Notes: a model not told the origin generated them from the sequence alone. 64,000 bases of DNA from Xanthomonas sacchari (GCF_040529065.1 NZ_CP132343.1:682001-746000); one strand, 5' to 3'; shown: positions 9,220 through 17,596, counted from the stretch's first letter. Made by a program: numbers and translations.

Positions 9220-10287
9220 TCAGCGCCGCTGGATGCGGGTGCCGCCGCTCAGCAACGCCTGCGGGTTGGGCGAGGCCAGGAAGTCGTGCGGGAAGCCCAG
9301 TTCGATCGCGCTGGCGGCGTCCAGCCGCTGCAGCGCCTCGGCGTCCAGGTGCAGGGTGAGTGCGCCCAGGTTGTCCTGCAGTTGCGTCACGCTGCGTGCG
9401 CCGACGATCGGCATCGCCCCGCGCGCCAGCAGCCAGGCCAGCGCCACCTGCGCCGGCGAGCGCTGCAGCTCGGCGGCCAGTGCCACCACCGCCTCGGCCA
9501 CCGCCAGCGCGTGCTCGTTGAACGTGCGTTGCGAATGCGCGACCTCGGCGCGGCCCACGCCATCGACCTGCGCGCCGCCCGAGGCGGCCGCACGCACCCG
9601 CGCCAGATCGGCGGCGCCGTACTTGCCGGTCAGCACGCCCATCGCCAGCGGCGACCAGGCCAGCACCGACATGCCCAGCGCCTCGGCCATCGGCACCAGT
9701 TCGCGCTCGACCGTGCGCTGCGCCAGCGAGTACTCGATCTGCAGGGCGACGAACGGCGTCCAGCCGCGCAGGTCGGCCAGGGTCTGCATGCGCGCCACCT
9801 GCCAGGCGGGCGTGTCGGAGATGCCGGCGTAGAGGATCTTGCCGGCACGCACCAGATCGTCGAAGCCGCGCATGACCTCGTCGATGCCGGTTGTGCCGTC
9901 CCAGGCATGCAGGTACAGCAGGTCCAGATAATCGGTGCCCAGCCGCGCCAGGCTGGCGTCGACCGAGCGCAGCAGCGCCTTGCGGTGGTTGCCGCCACCG
10001 TTGGGGTCGCCGGGGAAGGGGTTGAGCGCGAACTTGCTGGCGATCACCAGGCGGTCGCGGCGGCCGGCGACGAAGCGGCCGAGCAGCGTCTCGGCGCTGC
10101 CGTTGGTGTAGATGTTGGCGGTGTCGAGGAAGTTGCCGCCGGCATCGACGTACAGGTCGAACAGGCGGCGCGCCTCGGCTTCGTCCGCGCCCCAGCCCCA
10201 GTCGGCGCCGAAGGTCATGGTGCCCAGGCACAGCGGGCTGACGCGAAGGCCGGAACGGCCGAGCAGGCGGTAATGGTCGAGGGCCAT
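9220..10287 (-). CDS. Aldo/keto reductase
   Basis: A 355-residue NADPH-dependent aldo/keto reductase of the longer Tas/YghZ-like type. Asp and Tyr of the tetrad are in LDTANIYTNG, Lys in IASKFALNPFPGDPNGGG and His in LLYLHAWDGTTG. The C-terminal cofactor-binding segment is PIVGARSVTQLQDNLGAL. It is about 30 residues longer than its neighbour at 7712-8707 and only distantly similar, so the two are not a recent duplication. It diverges from a LysR gene at 10433, and a LysR-type palindrome lies between them, so it is the probable target of that regulator together with the two genes downstream. Confidence 0.88.
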   Translation of the reverse strand: MALDHYRLLGRSGLRVSPLCLGTMTFGADWGWGADEAEARRLFDLYVDAGGNFLDTANIYTNGSAETLLGRFVAGRRDRLVIASKFALNPFPGDPNGGGNHRKALLRSVDASLARLGTDYLDLLYLHAWDGTTGIDEVMRGFDDLVRAGKILYAGISDTPAWQVARMQTLADLRGWTPFVALQIEYSLAQRTVERELVPMAEALGMSVLAWSPLAMGVLTGKYGAADLARVRAAASGGAQVDGVGRAEVAHSQRTFNEHALAVAEAVVALAAELQRSPAQVALAWLLARGAMPIVGARSVTQLQDNLGALTLHLDAEALQRLDAASAIELGFPHDFLASPNPQALLSGGTRIQRR

Positions 10288-10373
10288 CGCGGCGATCTCC
10301 AGGTGAGGGTGCGGGGCACTGTAGGCGCCGCGGTGCCCTGGATAAATCCTGGTAATCCGCATGGGCTTTGAAG

Positions 10374-10386
10374 TTGTGCTACACAA
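10374..10386. promoter_or_regulatory. LysR-type operator candidate (T-N11-A)
   Basis: TTGTGCTACACAA is a perfect 5-3-5 inverted repeat and fits the T-N11-A rule for LysR-family binding. It lies in the 145-base divergent region between the aldo/keto reductase (start 10287) and the LysR gene (start 10433). Confidence 0.6.
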
Positions 10387-10432
10387 TGACCGGCGCCTGC
10401 CGCGTCCGTCCTTCCCTTGCTGCCCGCCCGCC

Positions 10433-11344
10433 ATGCACCGTCCCTCGCCGCTGTCCGCCGTCGTCGCCTTCGTCCGCGTTGCCCACCATGGCAGCTTCAC
10501 CCGCGCCGCGGCGGAGCTGGGCGTCTCGCCCTCGGCGCTGTCGCAGACGCTGCGCGCGCTGGAGGCGCAACTGGGCGCGCGCCTGCTCAACCGCACCACC
10601 CGCCGGGTCGGCCTGAGCGAGCACGGCGAGCGCTTCCTGCAGCGGGTGGCGCCGGGCCTGGCGCAGATCGACGCGGCCTTCGCCGACCTGGATTTCCTGC
10701 GCGACCGCCCAGCCGGCACGCTGCGCATCAACCTGCCGCTGGTGGCCGCCGAGCAACTGGTGTGCCCGCACCTGCCGGCGTTCCTGGCGCGCTATCCGGA
10801 AGTCAGCGTGGAGCTGTATTCGGACCGGACCCTGGCCGACATCGTCGCCGGCGGCTTCGACGCCGGCATCCGCCTGGGCGAGAGCCTGGCGCGCGACATG
10901 ATCGCGGTGCCGGTGGGCCCGGCGCAGCGGCAGACGGTGGTGGCCGCGCCGGCCTACTTCGCCGCGCACGGGACGCCGCACACGCCGGCAGAACTGGCCG
11001 AACACGACTGCATCCGCTGGCGGCGCACCGACGGCCGCCTGCAGTCCTGGGAGTTCACCCGCGACGGCCACGATTTCCTGGTCGAAGTGACAGGGCGGCT
11101 GGTGGTCAACGACACCGCGGTCGGCCTGGACGCCGCGCGCCGTGGGCTGGGCCTGGGCCAGGCGTTCGAATGGCAGGTGGCCGCCGACGTCGCCGCTGGG
11201 CGCCTGCAGCGGGTACTGGACGACTGGCACGCGCCGTTCGCCGGCTGGCACATCTACTACCCGGCACGCGATCACCTGCCGCCGAAGCTGCGCGTGTTCA
11301 TCGATCATCTGCGCGCGGCGCATGCAGTCGGTGGCATGGCGTAG
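10433..11344 (+). CDS. LysR family transcriptional regulator
   Basis: A 303-residue LysR regulator. The N-terminal winged helix-turn-helix is intact (FTRAAAELGVSPSALSQTLRALEAQLGARLLNRTTRRVGL), and a periplasmic-binding-protein-like effector domain follows from about residue 90. The ATG at 10433 starts the conserved SAVVAFVRVAHHGSF helix, as usual for the family. It is transcribed away from the aldo/keto reductase, with a T-N11-A palindrome between, so it probably autoregulates and controls that operon. The effector is unknown. RTTRRVGL is the signature of the large subgroup that often regulates reductases next door. Confidence 0.9.
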   Translation: MHRPSPLSAVVAFVRVAHHGSFTRAAAELGVSPSALSQTLRALEAQLGARLLNRTTRRVGLSEHGERFLQRVAPGLAQIDAAFADLDFLRDRPAGTLRINLPLVAAEQLVCPHLPAFLARYPEVSVELYSDRTLADIVAGGFDAGIRLGESLARDMIAVPVGPAQRQTVVAAPAYFAAHGTPHTPAELAEHDCIRWRRTDGRLQSWEFTRDGHDFLVEVTGRLVVNDTAVGLDAARRGLGLGQAFEWQVAADVAAGRLQRVLDDWHAPFAGWHIYYPARDHLPPKLRVFIDHLRAAHAVGGMA

Positions 11345-11426
11345 CGATGGCGCTGGCCGAGGGCAGGCGGGTGAAGTGGGAATAGAGGGAACAGGCGGCG
11401 GTGCCGCAGCCGCGGTCGCGGTGTCG

Positions 11427-11455
11427 AAAAGCGCCCGACCGGCAAGGCCGGGCGC
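11427..11455 (-). terminator. Rho-independent terminator of the flavodoxin-family gene
   Basis: Read on the minus strand: a ten-base-pair GC-rich stem (GCGCCCGGCC/GGTCGGGCGC, one G-U), a five-base loop and then TTTT. It lies 80 bases past the stop of the gene at 11535-12104, in a convergent intergenic region. Confidence 0.7.
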
Positions 11456-11534
11456 CAAAGGGGCATCGCGTCGCCGCAGGCATCGCGGCAGTCGCGATGC
11501 AGGATGCCGCCCTGCGCGGGCGGCACCGAAGGGC

Positions 11535-12104
11535 TCAGCCCTTGAGCTTGGCCGCGAACTCGGCCACGCGCTTGCCGAGCAGGCGCGCGGTCTCCAGGTC
11601 GCCGCTGCGCGGCGCCTCGTCCGGGGACGCGTCGGACGGCGAGATCGCCAGCGCGCCGCCGGAGCCGGCGGTCCAGTTCACGTCGTTCGGGCCGTGCGCC
11701 TTGGTGTTGGACGGCAGCAGGCCGGTGCCGACCCAGATCTGGCCGTGCTGCTGGGCCAGGGTCCAGAAGTATTCGATGGTGGCGAACTTGTCGCCGTTGA
11801 CCGAGGCCGAATTGGTGAAGCCGGCGGCGATCTTGTCCTTCCAGGCCTGCGCAAACCACGGCTTGGAGCTGGCGTCGGCGAACTTCTTGAACTGCCAGGC
11901 CGGGCCGCCCATGTAGGTCGGGCTGCCGTAGACGATGGCGTCGGCCTGGCCGATGGCCTCCCAGGCGCCGTCGGGCAGGTTGCCGTCCTGGTCGATGCGG
12001 TACAGCGTGGCTTCGCCGACGCTGGCGGCGCCGGCGTGCACGGCTTCGGCCTGCTTGACGGTGTGGCCGTAGCCGCTGAAGTAGACGATCGCGATCTTGC
12101 TCAT
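11535..12104 (-). CDS. Flavodoxin/WrbA-like NAD(P)H:quinone oxidoreductase family protein
   Basis: A 189-residue FMN-binding flavodoxin-fold protein. The N-terminal phosphate-binding loop is IAIVYFSGYGHTVKQAE, and the flavin-stacking segment YGSPTYMGGPAWQFK is typical of WrbA and related quinone or azo reductases that carry out two-electron reduction and avoid semiquinones. It lies just upstream of, and on the same strand as, a LysR regulator (12212-13120). That regulator itself diverges from a dioxygenase, so this gene may be a separate unit. No signal peptide is present, so it is cytoplasmic. WrbA proper is close in length (about 198 residues), but the assignment to that exact subgroup is uncertain. 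Confidence 0.82.
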   Translation of the reverse strand: MSKIAIVYFSGYGHTVKQAEAVHAGAASVGEATLYRIDQDGNLPDGAWEAIGQADAIVYGSPTYMGGPAWQFKKFADASSKPWFAQAWKDKIAAGFTNSASVNGDKFATIEYFWTLAQQHGQIWVGTGLLPSNTKAHGPNDVNWTAGSGGALAISPSDASPDEAPRSGDLETARLLGKRVAEFAAKLKG

Positions 12105-12211
12105 GCGCGGACTCCTGAAGGTGAGGGGGAAAAGCGCGGGCATTGTGCGCATGCCCGGCCGCCCCGATCAGCGCCATCGGCGGGATGTTGTGTCCGACCG
12201 CCCGCCGCGGT

Positions 12212-13120
12212 TCAGCTCTCGGCCGGGGAGGAGCGCATCGTGCGGTCGATGCCCACTTCGACCAGGTAGTCGATGAAGCTGCGCACCTTCGGCGCCAGGT
12301 GGCTGCGGCTGGCGTACACCGCGTACACGCCGATCGGCCCGATCTCGTGGTCGGGCAGCACCCGCACCAGGCGGCCGTCCTCCAGCGCCGCCTCGGCCAT
12401 GAAGTCCGGCTGCACGGTGATGCCCATGCCGGCGATGGCCGCCTCGCGCAGCACGTCGCCGCAATTGGCGCGCAGGGTGCCGGCCACCCGTACCTGGGTC
12501 GCGCCGTCGGGGCCGTGCAGGGTCAGGTCGTCCTGCACGTAGCTGTAGCTGAGGAACGGGTGGCCGGCCAGGTCGGCCGCCAACTGCGGGGTGCCGGCGC
12601 GGGCCAGGTAGGCCGGCGCCGCGCACAGGAACGCCTGCACTTCGCCGAGCTTGCGTGCGATCAGGGTCGGCGCCACCTGCCGGGTGATGCGGATCGCCAG
12701 GTCGTAACCTTCCTCGACGATATCCACCAGGCGGTCGGACAGCGACAGATCCAGGGCGACCTGCGGGTAGCGCGCGCTGTAGCCGGCCAGGCGCGGCCCG
12801 AGCCGGGCGACGCTGAAACTGAAGGGCGCGTTGATCCGCAGCGTGCCGGAGGGCGTCAGCGCCTGCTCGCCGACCGCGGCCTCCATGTCGTCGAACTCGG
12901 CCAGCAGCAACTGGCAGCGCTGGTAATAGGCGGCGCCGACGCTGCTCGGGCTGACCCGGCGTGTGGTGCGATTGAGCAGGCGCGAGCCCAGGCGCTGTTC
13001 CAGCCACGCCACCTGGCGGGTGACGCTGGCCGTGGAGATGCCCAGCGCGTCGGCGGCGGCGTTGAACCCGTTGCGGTCGACCACGGCGACAAAGACCCGC
13101 ATCGCCTCCAGCGTGTCCAT
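12212..13120 (-). CDS. LysR family transcriptional regulator
   Basis: A 302-residue LysR protein of the DsdC/AaeR-like subgroup. The helix-turn-helix is FNAAADALGISTASVTRQVAWLEQRLGSRLLNRTTRRVSP, followed by an effector domain with the usual LRINAPFSFSVARLGP linker. It starts with MDTLEAMRVFVAVVDRNG, a standard N terminus. It diverges from the dioxygenase at 13261, with an 9+9 base palindrome centred between them, so control of that gene is likely. The inducer is unknown; phenolics are plausible given the target. Confidence 0.9.
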   Translation of the reverse strand: MDTLEAMRVFVAVVDRNGFNAAADALGISTASVTRQVAWLEQRLGSRLLNRTTRRVSPSSVGAAYYQRCQLLLAEFDDMEAAVGEQALTPSGTLRINAPFSFSVARLGPRLAGYSARYPQVALDLSLSDRLVDIVEEGYDLAIRITRQVAPTLIARKLGEVQAFLCAAPAYLARAGTPQLAADLAGHPFLSYSYVQDDLTLHGPDGATQVRVAGTLRANCGDVLREAAIAGMGITVQPDFMAEAALEDGRLVRVLPDHEIGPIGVYAVYASRSHLAPKVRSFIDYLVEVGIDRTMRSSPAES

Positions 13121-13161
13121 TGTTTCGGTTCCTGAAATGGATCGTCGGCGGCAGGGTAATT

Positions 13162-13184
13162 TATTCCCGCAGATGGCGGGAATA
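13162..13184. promoter_or_regulatory. Palindromic operator candidate between LysR and dioxygenase genes
   Basis: TATTCCCGC and GCGGGAATA form a perfect nine-base inverted repeat around AGATG. It is the only strong dyad in the 140-base divergent promoter region, and its arms fit the T-N11-A rule. Confidence 0.65.
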
Positions 13185-13260
13185 CCCTGGTCACCTGCAC
13201 GAACGCCCGGCGCTGGCCGCGCCCGCCACCGTGCCATCCCCCACTGTGTGGAGACCTGCC

Positions 13261-14067
13261 ATGGCGCGTTTGCCTTCCCTGTACATCTCGCACGGTTCGC
13301 CGATGACCGCGCTGCAGCCCGGCCTGGTCGGCACGCGGCTGGCCGAACTGGCGGCGACGCTACCGCGGCCGCGCGCCATCGTGCTGGCCTCGGCGCACTG
13401 GCTGGGCCGGCGGCCGCTGGTCGGCGCCGCCGCGCAGCCGCAGACCATCCACGATTTCGGTGGCTTCCCGCAGGCGCTGTACGCGATGCAGTACCCGGCC
13501 CCGGGCGCGCCGGCGCTGGCCCACCAGGTGGCCGAGCTGCTGGCGCAGGCCGGGCTGGCACCAGTGCTGGACGAGCGCCGCGGCCTGGACCATGGCGTCT
13601 GGGTGCCGCTGTCGCTGCTGTACCCGCAGGCCGATATCCCGGTGGTGCCGCTGTCGATCCAGCCCGAACTGGGGCCGGAGCACCACCTGGCGCTGGGCCG
13701 CGCGCTGGCGCCGCTGCGCGAGGACGGCGTGCTGGTGATCGGCTCGGGCAGCATCACCCACAACCTGCACGACTTGGGCCGCTACGCCGAGGGCAAGGAG
13801 GTGCCCTACGTGCGTCCGTTCATCGAGTGGACCGAGCAGGCGTTGCGCCGCGACGACGTGCCGGCGATGCTCGACTACCGCCGCCAGGCGCCGTTCGCCG
13901 CGCGCGCGCATCCCACCGACGAGCACTGGCTGCCGATCTATGTGGCGATGGGCGCGGCCGGGGCGGATGGGCTGGGCGCGCAGCGCATCGACGCCGGCAT
14001 CGATGCCGGCCTGCTGGCGATGGACATCTACCGCTTCGACGGCGCCGCCGCGCGTGCGGCGGCCTGA
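13261..14067 (+). CDS. Class III extradiol ring-cleavage dioxygenase (DODA/YgiD family)
   Basis: A 268-residue LigB-superfamily enzyme. Members of this group cleave catecholic rings next to the diol, DOPA being the model substrate, with a single divalent metal in the cytoplasm. Metal and acid-base histidines are visible in LYISHGSP (N terminus), ASAHW, RGLDHGVWVPL, GSGSITHNLHDLG and AHPTDEHWLP. Length and motif order match the YgiD/DODA family. An ATG directly follows a short leader. It is divergent from a LysR gene with a palindrome between them, suggesting regulated expression. Its real substrate is not known; a role in handling plant catechols would fit the cat cluster elsewhere in the window, but there is no direct link. 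Confidence 0.88.
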   Translation: MARLPSLYISHGSPMTALQPGLVGTRLAELAATLPRPRAIVLASAHWLGRRPLVGAAAQPQTIHDFGGFPQALYAMQYPAPGAPALAHQVAELLAQAGLAPVLDERRGLDHGVWVPLSLLYPQADIPVVPLSIQPELGPEHHLALGRALAPLREDGVLVIGSGSITHNLHDLGRYAEGKEVPYVRPFIEWTEQALRRDDVPAMLDYRRQAPFAARAHPTDEHWLPIYVAMGAAGADGLGAQRIDAGIDAGLLAMDIYRFDGAAARAAA

Positions 14068-14098
14068 GCGGTTCATCGCGGTGAAGGCCGCAGCGCAT

Positions 14099-14123
14099 CC
14101 GCGTCTCACCGTTTGAGACGCGG
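14099..14123. repeat. Ten-base-pair hairpin before the radical SAM gene
   Basis: CCGCGTCTCA and TGAGACGCGG pair perfectly around the loop CCGTT. It lies between the dioxygenase stop (14067) and the radical SAM start (14142). There is no T run, so it is not a classical terminator; it may be a processing site or operator. Confidence 0.5.
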
Positions 14124-14141
14124 ACCCGGCATCGTCGGCCG

Positions 14142-15386
14142 GTGAATACCCTCGAGAAACTCGCCGTGCTCGCCGACGCGGCCAAGTACGACGCGTCCTG
14201 CGCCTCCAGCGGCGCCGACAAGCGCCATTCGCTGCGCAGCGGCGGGATCGGCAGCACCGAGGGCATGGGTATCTGCCATTCGTACACGCCCGATGGGCGT
14301 TGCGTGTCGCTGCTGAAGATCCTGCTGACCAACTTCTGCGTGTTCGACTGCGCGTACTGCGTCAACCGCGTGTCCAGCAACGTGCGCCGCGCGCGCTTCA
14401 CCCCGGCCGAAGTGGTCAAGCTGACCCTGGATTTCTACAAGCGCAACTACATCGAAGGGCTGTTTCTTTCCAGCGGCATCATCCGCAACAGCGACTACAC
14501 CATGGAGCAACTGGTGGAAGTGGCGCGGCTGCTGCGCGAGGAGCACCGCTTCGCCGGCTACATCCATCTCAAGACCATTCCCGATGCGGCGCCGGAACTG
14601 CTGGCCGCCGCCGGCCGCTACGCCGACCGGCTCAGCATCAACGTGGAGTTGCCGACCGAGCGCGGCCTGGCGCAACTGGCGCCGGAGAAGAACGTCGGCG
14701 GCATCCGCGCGGCGATGGGCGAGTTGCGCTGGCGCATCGAGGAAAGCAAGGAGGCGCGCAAGGCGGAAACCCGCGTGCGTGCCAAGCCGCCGCGTTTCGC
14801 CCCGGCCGGACAGAGCACGCAGATGATCGTCGGAGCGGACGGCGCGGACGATCGCGCGATCCTGCACACCAGCCACAATCTCTACGGCAATTACCGCCTG
14901 CGCCGGGTCTACTACTCCGCGTTCAGCCCGATTCCCGACGCCTCGGCCAAGCTGCCGCTGCTGGCGCCGCCGCTGCAGCGCGAACACCGCCTGTACCAGG
15001 CCGACTGGCTGCTGCGGTTCTACGATTTCTCGGTGGAGGAGATCGCCCCGCCCACCACCAGCGGCATGCTCGATCTGGATGTGGACCCCAAGCTGGCCTG
15101 GGCGCTGCGCAACCCCGAACGGTTCCCGGTGGATCTCAACACCGCCGCGCGCGAGATGCTGCTGCGGGTGCCGGGGCTGGGCACGCGCAACGTCGAGCGT
15201 CTGCTGCTGGCGCGGCGGCATGCGCGGCTGCGGGTCGAGGACCTGGCGCGGTTGCGGGTGCCGCTGAAGAAGCTGCTGCCGTTCGTCAGTGTGCTCGACC
15301 ATCATCCGCGGCAACGACTGGACGATCCGCAGCGGCTGCGCGCGCAACTGGCGCCGGCGCCGCGGCAGGGGGGCTTGTTTGATTGA
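14142..15386 (+). CDS. Putative DNA modification/repair radical SAM protein
   Basis: A 414-residue radical SAM enzyme. The 4Fe-4S cysteines are C66, C70 and C73 (CVFDCAYC, a C-x3-C-x2-C motif), so it should cleave S-adenosylmethionine to a 5'-deoxyadenosyl radical. Around residues 330-380 there is a helix-hairpin-helix DNA-binding motif (NTAAREMLLRVPGLGTRNVERLL). The family is known from comparative genomics (TIGR03916) as a constant partner of a DUF4130-type protein and a UdgX-like glycosylase; its reaction is, as far as I know, not established. The start is GTG at 14142 giving NTLEKLAVLADAAKYDASC, the conserved N terminus. Only eight bases separate it from the next gene, which is exactly that partner, so the two form a functional pair probably acting on damaged or modified DNA. 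Confidence 0.88.
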   Translation: MNTLEKLAVLADAAKYDASCASSGADKRHSLRSGGIGSTEGMGICHSYTPDGRCVSLLKILLTNFCVFDCAYCVNRVSSNVRRARFTPAEVVKLTLDFYKRNYIEGLFLSSGIIRNSDYTMEQLVEVARLLREEHRFAGYIHLKTIPDAAPELLAAAGRYADRLSINVELPTERGLAQLAPEKNVGGIRAAMGELRWRIEESKEARKAETRVRAKPPRFAPAGQSTQMIVGADGADDRAILHTSHNLYGNYRLRRVYYSAFSPIPDASAKLPLLAPPLQREHRLYQADWLLRFYDFSVEEIAPPTTSGMLDLDVDPKLAWALRNPERFPVDLNTAAREMLLRVPGLGTRNVERLLLARRHARLRVEDLARLRVPLKKLLPFVSVLDHHPRQRLDDPQRLRAQLAPAPRQGGLFD

Positions 15387-15394
15387 CGCGGTGA

Positions 15395-16885
15395 GTGCGG
15401 CCCGTCGCGTTCGACGCGCTGGTGCGAGGCAGGGAGCGGACCGTGTTCCAGGCTGAGGTGCTGCCGCCGTGGAGCCTGGAGGCGTGGCGGGCGGTGGCGC
15501 GGGCGGCGTGGTGTGCGCAGGTGGCGCCGGAGACGCTGGCCTGGGACGGCGATGCGCAGGGTGGTCTGCTCGCCGGGACCGATGTCGCCACGTTGCCGGC
15601 GCAGCTGCCGCCGCCGCGGGTGTCGGCCGAGTTCCTTGCGCTGGCCGGTGCGGTGCTGTGCCATCGCGCTCCGCAGCGGCACGCGCTGCTGTACCGCCTG
15701 CTGTGGCGCATCGCCGACGGCGAGCGCGCGCTGCTGCAGCGGGTCACCGATGCCGATGTGCACCGCGCCCAGCAGTGGGCGCAGGCGGTGCGCCGCGACA
15801 GCCACAAGATGAAGGCGTTCGTGCGCTTCCGCGAGGTGCCGGGCGAGCAGGAGGCCTACATCGCCTGGTTCGAGCCGGAACACCACATCGTCGATCGGGT
15901 GGCGCCGTTCTTCGCGCGGCGCTTCGCCGGCATGCGCTGGGCGATCCTCACCCCGTACCGCAGCGTGCGCTGGGACGGCGAGACGCTGCAGTTCGGCGCC
16001 GGTGCGCAGCGTGCCGATGCGCCGGCCGACGACGCGCAGGACACGCTGTGGCGCACCTACTACGCCAACATCTTCAACCCGGCGCGGCTCAATCCGACGA
16101 TGATGCGCCAGGAGATGCCGCAGAAATACTGGAAGCATCTGCCGGAAGCGCAGCTGCTGCCCACGCTGATCCGCGACGCCGGGCTACGCGTGCGCGAGAT
16201 GGCCGAGCGCGCGCCCGAACCGGTGCGCCGGCGCATTCCCGCGCCGGCACCGACGCCGGCGGTGGCAGCCGACGACAGCCTGGACGCGTTGCGCGCGGCG
16301 GCGCGCGACTGCCGCCGCTGTCCGCTGTGGCAGCCGGCCACCCAGACCGTATTCGGCGAAGGCCCGCAGGACGCCGCGGTGATGGTGGTCGGCGAGCAGC
16401 CCGGCGACGAGGAGGACCTGAGCGGGCGTCCCTTCGTCGGCCCGGCCGGGCGCCTGTTCGATCGCGCGCTGCAGGAACTGGGGGTCGAACGTGCAGGCAT
16501 GTACGTGACCAACGCGGTCAAGCATTTCCGTTTCGAGCAGCGCGGCAAGGCGCGGCTGCACCGCAATCCCGAGCGCGCGCATGTCGAGGCCTGCCGGATG
16601 TGGCTGGCCGGCGAACTGGCACGGGTGCGCCCGCGCATCGTGCTGTGCCTGGGCGCGACCGCGGCGCGCGCGGTGCTGGGAAGCGGCTTCAGGCTGATGG
16701 CCCAGCGCGGGCAGTGGCAGGCGCTGGACGACGGCACCCGCGCGCTGGCCACCGTGCATCCGTCGTGGGTGCTGCGCCAGCGTGGCGGCGAAGCGGGCGA
16801 TGAAGCCTATCAAGGCTTCGTGCGCGACCTGCGCGTGTTGGCGGCGCAGGTGCCGATGCTGCACACGGGAAATTCCGGCAACTGA
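15395..16885 (+). CDS. DUF4130 domain fused to a UdgX-type uracil-DNA-binding domain
   Basis: A 496-residue two-domain fusion. Residues 1 to about 250 match the partner domain of the radical SAM family (RFREVPGEQEAYIAWFEPEHHIVDRVAPFF and YYANIFNPARLNP region). From about residue 290 an iron-sulfur uracil-DNA glycosylase-like domain begins. It has the cluster cysteines of DCRRCPLW, the motif GEQPGDEEDLSGRPFVGPAG and the C-terminal HPSWVLR. UdgX proteins bind uracil DNA covalently through a histidine in a KRRIH loop; here the loop reads GKARLH with His389, so the key histidine is kept but the basic residues differ. The start is GTG at 15395. It is expressed with the radical SAM gene upstream. 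I infer a lesion-recognition plus radical-chemistry repair unit. Confidence 0.88.
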   Translation: MRPVAFDALVRGRERTVFQAEVLPPWSLEAWRAVARAAWCAQVAPETLAWDGDAQGGLLAGTDVATLPAQLPPPRVSAEFLALAGAVLCHRAPQRHALLYRLLWRIADGERALLQRVTDADVHRAQQWAQAVRRDSHKMKAFVRFREVPGEQEAYIAWFEPEHHIVDRVAPFFARRFAGMRWAILTPYRSVRWDGETLQFGAGAQRADAPADDAQDTLWRTYYANIFNPARLNPTMMRQEMPQKYWKHLPEAQLLPTLIRDAGLRVREMAERAPEPVRRRIPAPAPTPAVAADDSLDALRAAARDCRRCPLWQPATQTVFGEGPQDAAVMVVGEQPGDEEDLSGRPFVGPAGRLFDRALQELGVERAGMYVTNAVKHFRFEQRGKARLHRNPERAHVEACRMWLAGELARVRPRIVLCLGATAARAVLGSGFRLMAQRGQWQALDDGTRALATVHPSWVLRQRGGEAGDEAYQGFVRDLRVLAAQVPMLHTGNSGN

Positions 16886-16952
16886 CCACGCGTGCGCGTG
16901 CTGCGGTTGTCGCCATCGGGGCGGGACCGCGCGGTGGCATGCGTGGACGTGC

Positions 16953-16980
16953 AAAACGGGGACGGCCGCAGCCGTCCCCG
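16953..16980 (-). terminator. Rho-independent terminator of the fasciclin gene
   Basis: On the minus strand a perfect ten-base-pair stem (CGGGGACGGC/GCCGTCCCCG, loop of four) is followed by TTTT. It is 25 bases past the stop of the fasciclin gene. Confidence 0.8.
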
Positions 16981-17005
16981 CGATGCCAATGCACCCCCGA
17001 TGTGC

Positions 17006-17596
17006 TTACGGCATCAAAACCTTGTCCACCACATGGATCACGCCATTGCTCTGCATCACGTCGGCGGTGGTGACGTGCGCGGTATTGCCCTTGCTGTCGG
17101 TGAGGGTGATCTTGCCGCCGCGGGCCTTGGCGATCAGCGTTTCGCCCTGCACGGTGGTGAGCTTGGCGCTGCCGCCGCCGGCCTTGATCTGCGCCAGCAA
17201 CGCCGCCGCGTCGAGCTTGCCCGGGACCACGTGGTAGGTCAGCACCTGGGTCAGCTTTTCCTTGTTCTCCGGCTTGAGCAACGTGTCCACCGTGCCGGCC
17301 GGCAGCGCGGCGAAGGCGGCATTGGTCGGTGCGAACACGGTGAACGGGCCGGCGCCCTTCAACGTGTCCACCAGGCCGGCGGCCTTGACCGCGGCGACCA
17401 GTGTGGTGTGATCCTTGGAGTTGACCGCGTTGTCGATGATGTCCTTGGTGGCGTACATCGGCGCGCCGCCGACCATCGGATTCGGCTTGGCCTCGCTCAT
17501 CGCGGCGTGGTCGTGCATGGCGGCCTGGCTGGGGGCGGCCATGGCGGGCAGGGAGACGAGGCCGGCGAGGGCCAGGGACAGCAAGTGGAGTTTCAT
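17006..17596 (-). CDS. Secreted fasciclin (FAS1) domain protein
   Basis: A 196-residue exported protein. The first 25 residues form a signal peptide (MKLHLLSLALAGLVSLPAMA then APSQA). A single FAS1 domain follows, with both conserved boxes: H1 (GPFTVFAPTNAAFAALP) and H2 (TADVMQSNGVIHVVDKVLMP), and the central YHVVPGKL. FAS1 proteins are adhesive or surface-binding domains; some bacterial ones influence attachment and biofilm. A histidine- and methionine-rich linker (AAMHDHAAMSEAKPNPM) between signal and domain could bind metal. It is monocistronic with its own terminator. The ATG at 17596 gives the signal peptide directly and was preferred. Confidence 0.9.
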   Translation of the reverse strand: MKLHLLSLALAGLVSLPAMAAPSQAAMHDHAAMSEAKPNPMVGGAPMYATKDIIDNAVNSKDHTTLVAAVKAAGLVDTLKGAGPFTVFAPTNAAFAALPAGTVDTLLKPENKEKLTQVLTYHVVPGKLDAAALLAQIKAGGGSAKLTTVQGETLIAKARGGKITLTDSKGNTAHVTTADVMQSNGVIHVVDKVLMP

